Positions 9,131-18,243 are shown, counted from the first letter of the stretch. The stretch is 64,000 bases of DNA from Sphingosinicella xenopeptidilytica (GCF_042676985.1 NZ_JBHTIK010000005.1:434001-498000), one strand, 5' to 3'. Notes: generated by a model from the sequence alone, not told the origin. Translations and numbers: made by a program.

Positions 9131-9550
9131 TCAGGACCGTGCTTCGAAGACCATGCACTTCAATTGGTCGCCGTCCTGACGCCACAGAGTGAACTCTATT
9201 TGACGAAAGCCGGCTTTGGCCGCAGCTGCGTTGCCCCAGTCTCCTTCCAACCCTAAATCCGGAATGGGCGGAACTTCGCGTGCACGAATCAGGTGCTGGG
9301 ACCAGACAAGCAGCATGTTGCCTACCCGGCGGGTAGCGTCGATCGAGATGATCGACATTTCCTCAACGGCAACGGTGAGCTCAAGAGTGGCATGCTCTGT
9401 CTTCGTGAGCAGGCGCTCGCCGAGACGCACCCGAAAGCCATCGTCGTGAAAGCTTTCGACGAGGGGGCGATCCTTGACAATGACTGCGGCGGCCCAGGCA
9501 TCGAACGTGCGTGATACCAAGGCAATATCAGCAGGATCATTCCATTCCAT
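9131..9550 (-). CDS. SnoaL/NTF2-like protein (139 aa)
   Basis: A 139-residue NTF2-fold protein (family of SnoaL-type cyclases, isomerases and dehydratases). The start at 9550 is chosen because GGGAGG sits 6-7 bases before this ATG, while the longer in-frame extension to 9667 has no such site. The N-terminal helix reads IALVSRTFDAWAAAV and is followed by the ESFHDDGFRVRLGE motif and a C-terminal strand EFTLWRQDGDQLKCMVF. It is encoded divergently from the LuxR-type regulator and is probably part of the same catabolic regulon. Substrate unknown. Confidence 0.8.
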   Translation of the reverse strand: MEWNDPADIALVSRTFDAWAAAVIVKDRPLVESFHDDGFRVRLGERLLTKTEHATLELTVAVEEMSIISIDATRRVGNMLLVWSQHLIRAREVPPIPDLGLEGDWGNAAAAKAGFRQIEFTLWRQDGDQLKCMVFEARS

Positions 9551-9618
9551 AGTAACCTCCCTCAAAATCCCAGGCGTCAACCTAGCGGGTCGGGCCATGC
9601 GCCAGAAGGTCTCGCGTC

Positions 9619-9648
9619 GGCCAGTATCGCGTGGTTTTGGGGTAGCCG
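9619..9648. promoter_or_regulatory. GGCCAGTATC / GGGTAGCCG motif pair, copy 2
   Basis: GGCCAGTATC (9619-9628) and TTTTGGGGTAGCCG (9635-9648) lie in the divergent region between the SnoaL-like gene (start 9550) and the regulator (start 9766). The elements are the same as copy 1 at 9078-9115. Distance to the leftward start (about 69-98 bp) fits an activator-binding position. Confidence 0.35.
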
Positions 9649-9707
9649 GGCATTCCCTTGCTTGCACCGCTGCTCTAATCGTGCGTGCATCTTGATTCCC
9701 GGCAGGC

Positions 9708-9721
9708 AGAGACTAGTCTCT
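9708..9721. promoter_or_regulatory. 14-bp perfect palindrome before luxR-type gene
   Basis: AGAGACT-AGTCTCT is a perfect 14-bp palindrome 44 bp before the ATG of the regulator gene at 9766, inside the divergent intergenic region. This is a good candidate for an operator, possibly autoregulatory. No second copy was found in the window. Confidence 0.45.
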
Positions 9722-9765
9722 TCGTGATCGACGGTTTCCGCCATCTGCGGCGTGTAAAGACCAGG

Positions 9766-12531
9766 ATGAGTGACAGGCAGTTCATGACGGATCGCGAAGT
9801 ACCATTATCGCAGCTGGGCGCTCCGATTGAGAAGACCGGTTTCCACGTCAAGACGTTGAAGCGCCGCGCCACCAACAGCCGCGTGGAACCACCGGCACCC
9901 AGGGGTGGAAGGCTCTGCGAGCGTCGCGAACTTCTTGAAAGTCTTGATGCGAGTCTTGAGAATAGAGTAACGCTTGTTATTGCCCCCGCGGGCTATGGAA
10001 AGACCACGCTGCTAGCCCAGTGGTGCCTGATGAAGGCTGATAGCCAGGCGATGATCGCCTACTATTCAGCTTCAGAACACGATCGAGATCCGACCACGTT
10101 TCTGACGATGATTGCTCATGCGTTGATTGCTGCGGGTGTAGATCTTGGCCAGGGCTCGGCATTGGACGATGACAACGTTCAGGATGACATCACGCTTGAC
10201 GATATCTTGCTTGGCCTTGAATTGGCCGGGCAGCCCATGGCGCTGGTTATCGATGACTTCGAGCGAGTCAACGATCCGGCAATCACGAATATCATGCAGG
10301 CGTTCATCGAGCATGCGCCGCCGCTTCTGCACTTCGTCATCGCTTCCCGGACCTTTCCGAACATCCCTCTGTCTGCCCTTGAGCTTGAGGGGAAGTTGCG
10401 GATGATCGATACGTATCAGCTGCGGCTGCGGCGCGATGAACTGGCCTGGATGCTCGATCTGGATTCCACGGGTCCGGAGATCGCGGAAGTCGCGCTTCAA
10501 ACGCAGGGTTGGCCGGTTACTGCGGAATTGTACCGTCTTTGGCGCCAGCGCCGGGGCGTTCACGATGAAAGGGCGACCTTCGGCGGTCATGTGGCCGAGG
10601 TGCACAACTATCTGGCGGAACAGCTGTTTTCCAGCCTTCCGAAAGACCATCTTGATCTCCTCATCGATATTGCGGATCGGCCTGAAGTTTCCGCCGAGCT
10701 GGCCGACGCGATGCGCGGGCGAGATGACAGCGCATCACTACTTATGGCGGCTGCGCACAACATGTCGTCGTTGATGTGGACTGGGCGGGAGCACGGAGCG
10801 ATGGTGTACCGCCTCCATCCGCTGCTTCTGGAACATCTACGCCAGCGTCTTTCGCAGAATCCTCGTCGCCGGCAGGAATTGTCCATTCGCGCCGCGCACT
10901 GGTACATGGCGGAGGTTCGTTATCCCGAAGCCATTCGTGCAGCCATCGATTCGCATTCCGTCGATACGGTGCACCATATCGTGGGGCAATTGCGGCCCAT
11001 GCATATCATGGTGGCGGGCGGCGCGGTGAGCCTGCGTACGATTTTGCGGGAACTTTCGGATGATGTGATGCAGATGCATCCCAACCTGCAGATCATGGCC
11101 GCTCTTGCGCATTTCAAGGGCGGTTTTTTTGCGGAAAGCCGTTCAATGATCGCGCGGTTGAGAGAGGAAACCGAGAATTTCACCATCGATCCCGATGGCC
11201 ATCCGGACTGGTTGTTGATCGACGGCAGCTTTGTTGATCTGATCGCGCTGTGCCAAGTGTCTCGTTGTGGCCCTGAAGCCATCCGGTTGCATGACATTGT
11301 GCGCGCTGCTGCGGCACAGGACCCGGTCATGTGGGGGGCTTGCGAGATCGTCATGATGCTGGTGCATCAGATTCACGGCAATTTCGACGCGGCGGAGGTG
11401 GCAATCGCACGCGCGCGGGACGTATATCGCACGATTGCGCATTCAAGATACAGCGGCAATCAGATCATCGGGCACGAAATGCTCATCCACACGGCCCGAG
11501 GGCAGATGCGCCGTGCCATGGATGTGATTGCCGGGTACAAGAAGGAATCGGAGTTCGATGCCTCCTATGATGCCGGTACACCGACGCTTTCCAAGCTCAT
11601 CCTGGCTGTGATCCGATACGAGCGGGAATATAGTGACCATGCAGTTGAAACACTCAAAACGCATCAGATAGAGCACAGAAAGGCCGAATCCTGGTTCGAC
11701 CAGTACGCGATTTCCATCCCGCCGATCGCGACGCGACTGTTTGTCAGAGAAGGCGCTCAAGCGGCGCTCGATTATATTGCCGAAGAGCGGTTCCATGCCA
11801 CCGGCGGTCTGGAGGCGCTCCCCGATTTCCTGACATTTCTCGAGATCGAATATCTGGCGCGGTCAGGCGATGCGGAAAGCGCGCGGCACCTGGCCGACGG
11901 AATCGCATTAAAGGCCTGCGCCTATGGAAAAGACGATATCGCTGATCTGCGCGGCTGGCGCGAGCGAGACGCGTCTCTGGTGGCGCTTTTCCGCCTACAG
12001 ATGGCGTGTGCGGAGTATGATGAGGCAGAAGAAACTGCCCAGACTCTCTTGAAGCACGGCGCGGCCGGTGGGCGGCTGAGGGCGCTCATCAAAGGGCATA
12101 TTTTCACGGCGCTGACTCTGATAACGCGCAAGCAGACCGGCGCCAGGGAGCGGATATATGAAGCCGTCATGCTTGCATACCCGGAAGGGTTCGTTGCACC
12201 TTTCGCGGAAGAGGGGGGCGCTCTCCTCTCCGTTATCGATGAGCTGTTGAACGGCGACGCCATCGACGGCTATGCGCGCCGGCACCTTGAAGAGGTGCAC
12301 CGTGCGATCCGCGGCGCGATGGCACGCATCGACAGCATGGACCTGAATGCCCGCGAACTTGAGATCGTTCGCCACCTTGCGGATGGCCTTTCCAACAAGG
12401 TGATCGCGCGCCGCATGGGCATCACTGACCATACCGTGAAGTTTCATTTGAAGAAGGTTTTCTCCAAGCTGAAGGTGTCAAGCCGCCGTGCCGCCGTTGC
12501 GAAAGCGGTCGCGAGCAATGTGCTTGAGTGA
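9766..12531 (+). CDS. LuxR-family regulator, MalT-like STAND ATPase
   Basis: A 921-residue MalT/LAL-type transcriptional regulator. The N-terminal NTPase has a Walker A motif (APAGYGKTTLL, about residues 73-83) and a Walker B-like MALVIDDFERV. A long helical, TPR-like sensor region follows, then a C-terminal LuxR helix-turn-helix with LNARELEIVRHLADGLSNK and the recognition helix segment GITDHTVKFHLKKVF. Such proteins bind an inducer and ATP, oligomerise and activate target promoters. The ATG at 9766 is chosen; an in-frame GTG at 9685 would start within the likely operator region. It is probably the pathway activator of this island. Confidence 0.9.
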   Translation: MSDRQFMTDREVPLSQLGAPIEKTGFHVKTLKRRATNSRVEPPAPRGGRLCERRELLESLDASLENRVTLVIAPAGYGKTTLLAQWCLMKADSQAMIAYYSASEHDRDPTTFLTMIAHALIAAGVDLGQGSALDDDNVQDDITLDDILLGLELAGQPMALVIDDFERVNDPAITNIMQAFIEHAPPLLHFVIASRTFPNIPLSALELEGKLRMIDTYQLRLRRDELAWMLDLDSTGPEIAEVALQTQGWPVTAELYRLWRQRRGVHDERATFGGHVAEVHNYLAEQLFSSLPKDHLDLLIDIADRPEVSAELADAMRGRDDSASLLMAAAHNMSSLMWTGREHGAMVYRLHPLLLEHLRQRLSQNPRRRQELSIRAAHWYMAEVRYPEAIRAAIDSHSVDTVHHIVGQLRPMHIMVAGGAVSLRTILRELSDDVMQMHPNLQIMAALAHFKGGFFAESRSMIARLREETENFTIDPDGHPDWLLIDGSFVDLIALCQVSRCGPEAIRLHDIVRAAAAQDPVMWGACEIVMMLVHQIHGNFDAAEVAIARARDVYRTIAHSRYSGNQIIGHEMLIHTARGQMRRAMDVIAGYKKESEFDASYDAGTPTLSKLILAVIRYEREYSDHAVETLKTHQIEHRKAESWFDQYAISIPPIATRLFVREGAQAALDYIAEERFHATGGLEALPDFLTFLEIEYLARSGDAESARHLADGIALKACAYGKDDIADLRGWRERDASLVALFRLQMACAEYDEAEETAQTLLKHGAAGGRLRALIKGHIFTALTLITRKQTGARERIYEAVMLAYPEGFVAPFAEEGGALLSVIDELLNGDAIDGYARRHLEEVHRAIRGAMARIDSMDLNARELEIVRHLADGLSNKVIARRMGITDHTVKFHLKKVFSKLKVSSRRAAVAKAVASNVLE

Positions 12532-12538
12532 TCGCCAG

Positions 12539-12550
12539 GACCTCGAGGTC
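12539..12550. repeat. 12-bp palindrome between converging genes
   Basis: GACCTCGAGGTC between the regulator stop (12531) and the converging SnoaL-like stop (12552). It lacks a T-tract, so it is at best a weak transcription stop. Confidence 0.3.
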
Positions 12551-12551
12551 A

Positions 12552-12986
12552 TTAGCCGTCTATGAATCCGAAAATATGGTGGCTGAAGCATTGCCATTCG
12601 CCCTGGCTGTTCTGGCGCCAGCCAGATCCATAAGCGAGGCGCGCGCCTTGCATGAGTCCCGCCATTTCAGCCGCACTCGGCATATCGGGGCCAAGGTCGC
12701 CGTGAAACTCCTCAGTCACTTCGGCGAATGCCAGTGAAGTGACCATGTCACCCATACGGCGTGCCGTGATGCCAAGAAACGTGATGCTGCAGCTCTTGAT
12801 CATGCGGTCAAAGGCTATGAATTGCTGCTTGTTCATCCGCCCGCCGGCGAACCGGGGTTCGACCGTAAACTGAAAATCGTCGGCCAGCACGCTTTCCAGC
12901 ACGTCGAAGTCGCCTGCCATCAGGGCGTTGACCCATCGCTTGAGCTGCGCAATTGCGGCTTCACATCCTGGTTGAACGTCTTCCAT
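12552..12986 (-). CDS. SnoaL/NTF2-like protein (144 aa)
   Basis: A 144-residue NTF2-fold protein, the third of this type in the island. Recognisable elements are the N-terminal helix EAAIAQLKRWVNALMAGDFD, then VLADDFQFTVEPRF, the central helix with NKQQFIAFDRMI, and the last strand WQCFSHHIFGFIDG. It resembles small isomerase or dehydratase-like proteins of degradative clusters. It converges with the regulator gene, leaving 20 bp between stops, and diverges from the oxidoreductase operon at 13205. Substrate unknown. Confidence 0.8.
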   Translation of the reverse strand: MEDVQPGCEAAIAQLKRWVNALMAGDFDVLESVLADDFQFTVEPRFAGGRMNKQQFIAFDRMIKSCSITFLGITARRMGDMVTSLAFAEVTEEFHGDLGPDMPSAAEMAGLMQGARLAYGSGWRQNSQGEWQCFSHHIFGFIDG

Positions 12987-13204
12987 GCGCAGGCTCTCCG
13001 ATGTGGTTGTGAACGTCCGGCAATATCCGAAGATGGCCTCGGTGCTGGAAGTGCGGCAAATGGCTAGTGGCGCGGGATTTGGAGTGGCGCTGCCGGTCTG
13101 GCGCTGCCCACCGCTCCGTTTTGGAGATGCACTACTCTTTCGCTCTCTTGAGAGGTCGTAGGCTGCGTCCTAGCCTGTCGGGGAACGAATGGAGTGCGGT
13201 GGGA

Positions 13205-14206
13205 ATGGACCAGGCGGTCGCAATTTTCGATAAGGTGGGTAGCGGCTTCGATTTCACGGTTGGGACGATGGCAGTCGCCCAGCCCCGTCCTGACGAGGTG
13301 CGCTTTAAGGTTTCAGCCTTTGCATTGAATCAGGCCGACCTGCTGTTGACCCAGGGGCGGCACTATGTGACTGCCGACCTGCCGATACGTCTTGGCTATG
13401 AAGGTTGCGGTATCGTGGATGCCGTCGGTGCCGGCGTGACGCGCTTCAAACCGGGTGACAGAGTGTCATCCGTTCCCAATGTGGACGGTCCCTACTGGAC
13501 AGGCGGTGAGTCTGCGCTCGCCAGGGAGGACTTTCTCGTCGCCTGGCCTGAAGGTTGGAGCTCGGTGCAAGCCGCCGGCTTCCTGATGCAGTACCTCACG
13601 CCTTACTATCCGATGGCTGAACGGTTCCGCTTCGCGCCAAAGGCCTGGGTGATGGTCACGGCAGCGAGTGGCGGAACCGGTCTTGGCACCATTCGTCTCG
13701 CGAAGCTGCTGGGTGCGCGCGTGATCGCGACGACGCGCACGGACGAGAAGGCCCCGGTTCTCAAGGCGCACGGCGCGGACGTCGTTCTGTCCACGGACCA
13801 GCCCGATTTTGCAGACAGAGTGATGGAGGTCACGGAAGGGAAGGGTGTCGATCTGATCAATGATTCCCTTTGCGGTCCCTATGTGGCCAAGCTCAGTGAG
13901 ATTCTTGCCTTCGGAGGGGTCATGTATGTTCATGGCGGGCTTTCTGGTGATAACAACTTCAGCATGAATATCCTGAACCTCGTACACCGACAGGCGGGCA
14001 TTCATGGCTATTCGCTGATCAACGAACTTCGTGTCCCTGGGGCATTGGAGCGTGGATGCAAGTTTATTGCGGATCGCATTGCCAAGGGGGAACTCCCGCC
14101 TCCGACGATCGACAGTGTCTTTCCCATGGAAAAGATCGCCGATGCCTACCGGCGGATGCAGTCCGGCAAGCAGGTCGGCAAGATCGTGGTTGCGGTCTCG
14201 GAATGA
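13205..14206 (+). CDS. zinc-independent quinone oxidoreductase (MDR family)
   Basis: A 333-residue medium-chain reductase of the quinone oxidoreductase/zeta-crystallin type. It has the N-terminal GroES-like domain (FALNQADLLLTQGRHY, LGYEGCGIVDAVGAGV) and an NADPH-binding AASGGTGLGTIRLAKLLGA motif; catalytic zinc cysteines are absent. It probably reduces an enone or quinone-like intermediate with NADPH. The ATG at 13205 is chosen over a far upstream in-frame start at 13067. It is the first gene of a rightward operon that continues into an MFS carrier 28 bp downstream. Confidence 0.9.
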   Translation: MDQAVAIFDKVGSGFDFTVGTMAVAQPRPDEVRFKVSAFALNQADLLLTQGRHYVTADLPIRLGYEGCGIVDAVGAGVTRFKPGDRVSSVPNVDGPYWTGGESALAREDFLVAWPEGWSSVQAAGFLMQYLTPYYPMAERFRFAPKAWVMVTAASGGTGLGTIRLAKLLGARVIATTRTDEKAPVLKAHGADVVLSTDQPDFADRVMEVTEGKGVDLINDSLCGPYVAKLSEILAFGGVMYVHGGLSGDNNFSMNILNLVHRQAGIHGYSLINELRVPGALERGCKFIADRIAKGELPPPTIDSVFPMEKIADAYRRMQSGKQVGKIVVAVSE

Positions 14207-14234
14207 CGGCGCCGCCACGAATCCGGCTTTTGCG

Positions 14235-15401
14235 ATGAAAACAACCGATACCCTGCGTCTTGCGATCATCAATACTGTTGGATTTTCTGCGTCGACCGTG
14301 ATGCCGTTGTGGCTTGGAGGGATCGCGGGGCATTTCGCCATGCCCTCCTGGTTCGCGGGCCTTGCCGTCGCGATGCAGCTCGGAAGCGCGGCGCTCTTCA
14401 ACCTGGCGACGCCGGTTCTATTCCGCCGGATGCCGTTGCTGCTATTGGCACGCATGGCGATGGCGGTTGCCGGTATTGCCTATCTCCTGGCGCTGTTCCC
14501 CAGCCCCGTCGTTTTCCTCGCGGTGCTTGTTTTGTCGGGGGCGGCGCTCGGCACCGGGCTTAACGTCATAAATCGGCTGATGGGAAGCAGCGAACATGTC
14601 CAGCACGGCTATGCACTGTTCGTGGTCATGGAAGTCGTCATAGCGACGATCCTTTTCCTGACCGGCTCCATGCTGATCGCGCGCTTCGGCCTCATGGCCG
14701 TTTTCGCGGAAGTGGCTGCGGTGGCCGGCCTTGCCTTTCTGCTTCTAATGAAACTCCCCGCCGAAGTCGCCAGGCGGGCAAGCTCCGGAACGAAAGGCGC
14801 CTCTGTGTGGCCACGCGAGGGCTTTATCGGGCTTGCCGCCTTTGCCTGCTTCTTCATCGGGCAAGCCACGATCAACGCCTTCATGCCGATCATCGGTCAG
14901 GAAACGGGCCTCAGCTTCGCCGTCGCCAATCAAGCAATCGCCCTCGGCATGGCCTTCGGATTTGCCGGCGGCATGCTTGCGCGGTTTGTGGGAGAGCGCG
15001 TCAAACCCGTGGTTCCGGTCCTGATGGTAACCATCGTTCTCGCCTGCACGGCGCTTTTGCTCACGTTTGCGCAATCGGCAGCTGTCTTCCGGGCGGGTGT
15101 GTTCGTGCTCGCCGGTTCGACCATGTTCGTCGTGCCTTACTTCTTTGCGCAATTGGGCGCATTCGATCGCAGTGGAAGGTTCACCGGCTTTGGGCCGGCA
15201 ATGATGCTGACAGGCCTCGCAATCGGACCCGGAACAGCCGTTTTGCTCAGGCAGACGTTCGGACTGAGTGCCGTCGGGGTGTTTTCGAGCGGCATGCTTC
15301 TTCTCAGTGGTGTCGTCTTTCTTCTGGCTTTGAGGGTGGGCATTCGCCGCAGGACAGAAAATCCACAGGCCGAAAGCGCGAACCAAACTGCGACCCAGTG
15401 A
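14235..15401 (+). CDS. MFS transporter
   Basis: A 388-residue major facilitator protein with about 12 hydrophobic segments, for example LLLLARMAMAVAGIAYLLALF, a central hydrophilic loop (RRASSGTKGASVWPRE) between the two six-helix halves, and a hydrophilic tail. It is an inner-membrane carrier. Lying between catabolic enzyme genes it likely takes up the substrate or exports an intermediate. The start at 14235 gives a conventional short cytoplasmic N-terminus (MKTTDTLRLA). Specificity cannot be read from sequence. Confidence 0.87.
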   Translation: MKTTDTLRLAIINTVGFSASTVMPLWLGGIAGHFAMPSWFAGLAVAMQLGSAALFNLATPVLFRRMPLLLLARMAMAVAGIAYLLALFPSPVVFLAVLVLSGAALGTGLNVINRLMGSSEHVQHGYALFVVMEVVIATILFLTGSMLIARFGLMAVFAEVAAVAGLAFLLLMKLPAEVARRASSGTKGASVWPREGFIGLAAFACFFIGQATINAFMPIIGQETGLSFAVANQAIALGMAFGFAGGMLARFVGERVKPVVPVLMVTIVLACTALLLTFAQSAAVFRAGVFVLAGSTMFVVPYFFAQLGAFDRSGRFTGFGPAMMLTGLAIGPGTAVLLRQTFGLSAVGVFSSGMLLLSGVVFLLALRVGIRRRTENPQAESANQTATQ

Positions 15402-15453
15402 ACACTCGGTACCGTCCGGGCCTCAGGATGAGTCGATACGAAGGGAAAATGAT

Positions 15454-16233
15454 ATGACCAATCAACTCGGCCCAAACGCCCGCAACAGATACGCCCTCAG
15501 TTCCAATCACGTCGATATGACGCGGCCATCCGCAGCGTCCTGCCGGGCGGATATGCCGGCGCAGCCCGAGAACATCGCGATCGATCTCAATCGGACGGCC
15601 GTGGTGATCGTTGATATGCAGAATGATTTTTGCGGCTTCGGGGGCTGGTTCGATACGCTTGGTGTCGATGTCACGCCCGTTCATGACATTTATCCTGCGA
15701 TCCGGGCTGTCGTGGAGAGCGCGCGCGCGGCCGATCTTCCTGTCATCTGGCTGGGCTTCGGCGTGCGGCCGGACAGGCTGAACCTCGCGCCCATGGTGCG
15801 CTACCCGTTCAATCGCGTGGGGGGAGGGCAGGGGCTCGGGGACCTTATCCAGGGAAAGGGCCGATCCGAACCGCACCATATCCTGCAGGAAGGAAGCTGG
15901 GGCGCACAGGTTGTCCCGGAATTGGGTGCAAAGCCGGACGATATTTATGTCAGCAAACATCGGATCAGCGGCTTCATGGATACACCGCTGGATTCAATTC
16001 TTCGAAACCTCGACATAAAGACCGTCGCGTTCATGGGCGTGAACTCGGATGAATGTGTCTTTGCGACGCTGATCGATGCCAGCTTCCACGGCTATGATAC
16101 GATCATGATCGAAGACGCGGCAGCCACCAGTTCTCCATCCGGCTGCCACGAGGCGGCGCTTTATCAGGTGCGTTTCTGTTTCGGTTTCACGGTGCTTTCG
16201 GACGATTGGGTGCTGGGCGTGGGGAAGGCTTGA
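15454..16233 (+). CDS. isochorismatase-family cysteine hydrolase
   Basis: A 259-residue cysteine hydrolase of the isochorismatase/N-carbamoylsarcosine amidase family. The catalytic triad is visible: D54 in VDMQNDF, K168 in SKHRISGF and C201 in GVNSDECVF. Members hydrolyse amides, ureido acids or enol ethers through a thioester. With a hydantoinase-like pair nearby, a ureido or amide intermediate is a reasonable but unproven substrate. It has an N-terminal extension of about 40 residues before the core fold. The next gene begins 3 bp after its stop. Confidence 0.92.
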   Translation: MTNQLGPNARNRYALSSNHVDMTRPSAASCRADMPAQPENIAIDLNRTAVVIVDMQNDFCGFGGWFDTLGVDVTPVHDIYPAIRAVVESARAADLPVIWLGFGVRPDRLNLAPMVRYPFNRVGGGQGLGDLIQGKGRSEPHHILQEGSWGAQVVPELGAKPDDIYVSKHRISGFMDTPLDSILRNLDIKTVAFMGVNSDECVFATLIDASFHGYDTIMIEDAAATSSPSGCHEAALYQVRFCFGFTVLSDDWVLGVGKA

Positions 16234-16236
16234 ACG

Positions 16237-18243
16237 ATGGAGAAACGCCGCAGCTTCTGTCGGTTCTGCGGGACGAACTGCGCCGTTATCGCCACGGTTG
16301 AAGACGGCGAGATCACGGCAGTCTGCGGTGACCCGGACGATCCCGTGACGCAGGGCTATATTTGCACCAAAGGTGCCTCTCTGGGGCATTTCCATCATCA
16401 TCCGGCCCGCCTCAATCATCCCACGATGCTGCGCGGCGGGGGGCAGGTGCGTGTGGAATGGACCGAAGCGCTCGACGATATTTCCGCCAGGATGCGCACC
16501 ATCGTGGAGCGTTACGGTCCCTCGGCCATCGGTGCCTATGGCGGTACGCCGGCTGTCCCCTGTGCCAGCATCAATGTATGGCGCGGCTTCATGGCGGCGC
16601 TCGGATCGCCGTCCGTTTATTCGACCGTGTCGGTTGATGTGCCCTGTATCCCTTTGCTGTCCGAGCGCATCACAGGCAATCCGATGATCGCCAGCCAACC
16701 GGATCCGGATGCGTGCATGACGATCCTGATTGGCATCAACCCCGTCGTCTCGCACGGGCACGTCTATTTTCTCCCGGCTCCCAAGGCGCAGTTGCGCCGC
16801 TGGGCGGAGCAGGGGGAATTGTGGGTCGTGGATCCGCGCCGCAGCGAAAGCGCAGAGGCCGCGACACGGCATCTGGCGATTTGGCCTGGCAGCGAATACG
16901 CACTTCTGGGTCATGCAGTACGTGCATTGCTTCGCGAGGGGGCGGACTGGGATTTCCTTGAGCGATACGTTTCCGGCGTTGACGCTATTCGTGCGGCAGT
17001 CGAGCGCTTTACGCTTGAGGATGCAGCGGCAGCCACGCGCCTGAGCCCGGAGGAAATTACCGACTTCGTCTCGGCGATCCGCAAGGCAGGCCGAATCGCC
17101 GTCCACTGTGGCACGGGCGTTTCGATGGGGCGCAACGCCAATGCCGCGACTTTGCTGCATTGGGCGCTGCATGCCGTCACGGGGTCGCTCGACCGGAAAG
17201 GCGGCGCATACTTCAATCCGGGCTTTGCCAGAAATCTGTCGGAACACGGTTGGACGGCCGTAAATACGAGCGGTCCGGGGCCAGCAAGTCGTCCGGATCT
17301 GCCGTCGCGTCTTGGTGAGTATCCCTGTGCCGCACTTGTCGACGAGATCGAGGCGGGCAATCTGCGCGGCCTCTTTGTTTTTGCGGGCAATCCGCTGATC
17401 GCGCTTCCCGATACTCAGCGGCTGGTCCGGGCGCTCGGCAAGCTCGATTTTCTGGTCATGATGGATGTGGTGGAAACGGCGAGCACGCTCTTTGCGACTC
17501 ATCTTCTGCCAACCAGCGGTCAGCTGGAGATGGCCGATGTGGTGCTGTGGGATTTCATGAACCCTGCCGAATACAGCCGTTATGCGCCGCGCGTCGTGGA
17601 GCCGGCTTTCGAACGCCGGCCCATCTGGTGGATCTTGCGGGAGCTGTCGCGCCGTCTTGGAATCGATGGCGGCATAGATGATGCCGCTTCGCATGATGAT
17701 GATGTCATGCGGCCCATGCTGAATTCAGCCCGCGCGAGCTTCGATGTGATCAAGGCAAATCCGGTTGCGCAAATGTCGGAGGGGCGCACCTACGGGTGGA
17801 TGCACCGACATTTACCGAGCGGGCGCTGGAATCTCGAGGTGCCCGAAGTTCTGGATCAGCTCGCCAAAGCCTGTGTGGAAACGGCGGATTTTCTTCTGAT
17901 ACCGCACCGTCAGAAAAACAAACTCAATGGACAGATGAGCGATGGTATCGCCAACCCGCGCCGTCCGGATAAGGCGTCGATTTCGATGCATCCGGCGGAC
18001 GCCCTGCTGTTCGGACTGCACGAGGGCGGCCGAGCCCGGGTATCGACAACGAAAGGCATGCTCGAAGCACCTGTCCGCTTCGACAGTCGTTACCGGCGCG
18101 GTGTCGTTTCCGTGCCCCACGGGTTTGGCCATATTAACGTCAACGTACTGACTGATGCACGGAGTACCGATCCGCTCAGCGGTATGGTTCAGCTGGGAGG
18201 TATACCCATCCAGATCGAGAAGGCTGAACATGCTGTCGTATGA
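16237..18243 (+). CDS. molybdopterin oxidoreductase with [4Fe-4S] cluster
   Basis: A 668-residue member of the DMSO-reductase/formate-dehydrogenase superfamily. The N-terminus binds a 4Fe-4S cluster through C8-x2-C11-x3-C15-x27-C43. It is followed by the molybdopterin domains (AYGGTPAVPCASINVWRGF, HCGTGVSMGRNANAATLLHW, VFAGNPLIALPD) and the C-terminal molydopterin-dinucleotide-binding domain (SMHPADALLFGLHEGGRARV). There is no Tat signal, so it is cytoplasmic. At the usual Mo-ligand position (SVD134VPC137) there is Asp rather than Cys, Ser or Sec by simple alignment. It is the last gene of the 13205-18243 operon and probably hydroxylates or reduces the pathway substrate. Confidence 0.9.
   Translation: MEKRRSFCRFCGTNCAVIATVEDGEITAVCGDPDDPVTQGYICTKGASLGHFHHHPARLNHPTMLRGGGQVRVEWTEALDDISARMRTIVERYGPSAIGAYGGTPAVPCASINVWRGFMAALGSPSVYSTVSVDVPCIPLLSERITGNPMIASQPDPDACMTILIGINPVVSHGHVYFLPAPKAQLRRWAEQGELWVVDPRRSESAEAATRHLAIWPGSEYALLGHAVRALLREGADWDFLERYVSGVDAIRAAVERFTLEDAAAATRLSPEEITDFVSAIRKAGRIAVHCGTGVSMGRNANAATLLHWALHAVTGSLDRKGGAYFNPGFARNLSEHGWTAVNTSGPGPASRPDLPSRLGEYPCAALVDEIEAGNLRGLFVFAGNPLIALPDTQRLVRALGKLDFLVMMDVVETASTLFATHLLPTSGQLEMADVVLWDFMNPAEYSRYAPRVVEPAFERRPIWWILRELSRRLGIDGGIDDAASHDDDVMRPMLNSARASFDVIKANPVAQMSEGRTYGWMHRHLPSGRWNLEVPEVLDQLAKACVETADFLLIPHRQKNKLNGQMSDGIANPRRPDKASISMHPADALLFGLHEGGRARVSTTKGMLEAPVRFDSRYRRGVVSVPHGFGHINVNVLTDARSTDPLSGMVQLGGIPIQIEKAEHAVV

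Noticed and set aside
9131..9667. Longer form of the SnoaL-like gene at 9131
   Set aside because: The extra 39 residues have no upstream ribosome site and cover the shared motif region; the ATG at 9550 has a strong GGGAGG site.
15994..17694. A 566-codon - strand frame opposite the isochorismatase and molybdenum enzyme genes
   Set aside because: Both + strand genes have full catalytic motifs and coupled starts; the opposite frame is rich in Arg, His and Pro with no domain.
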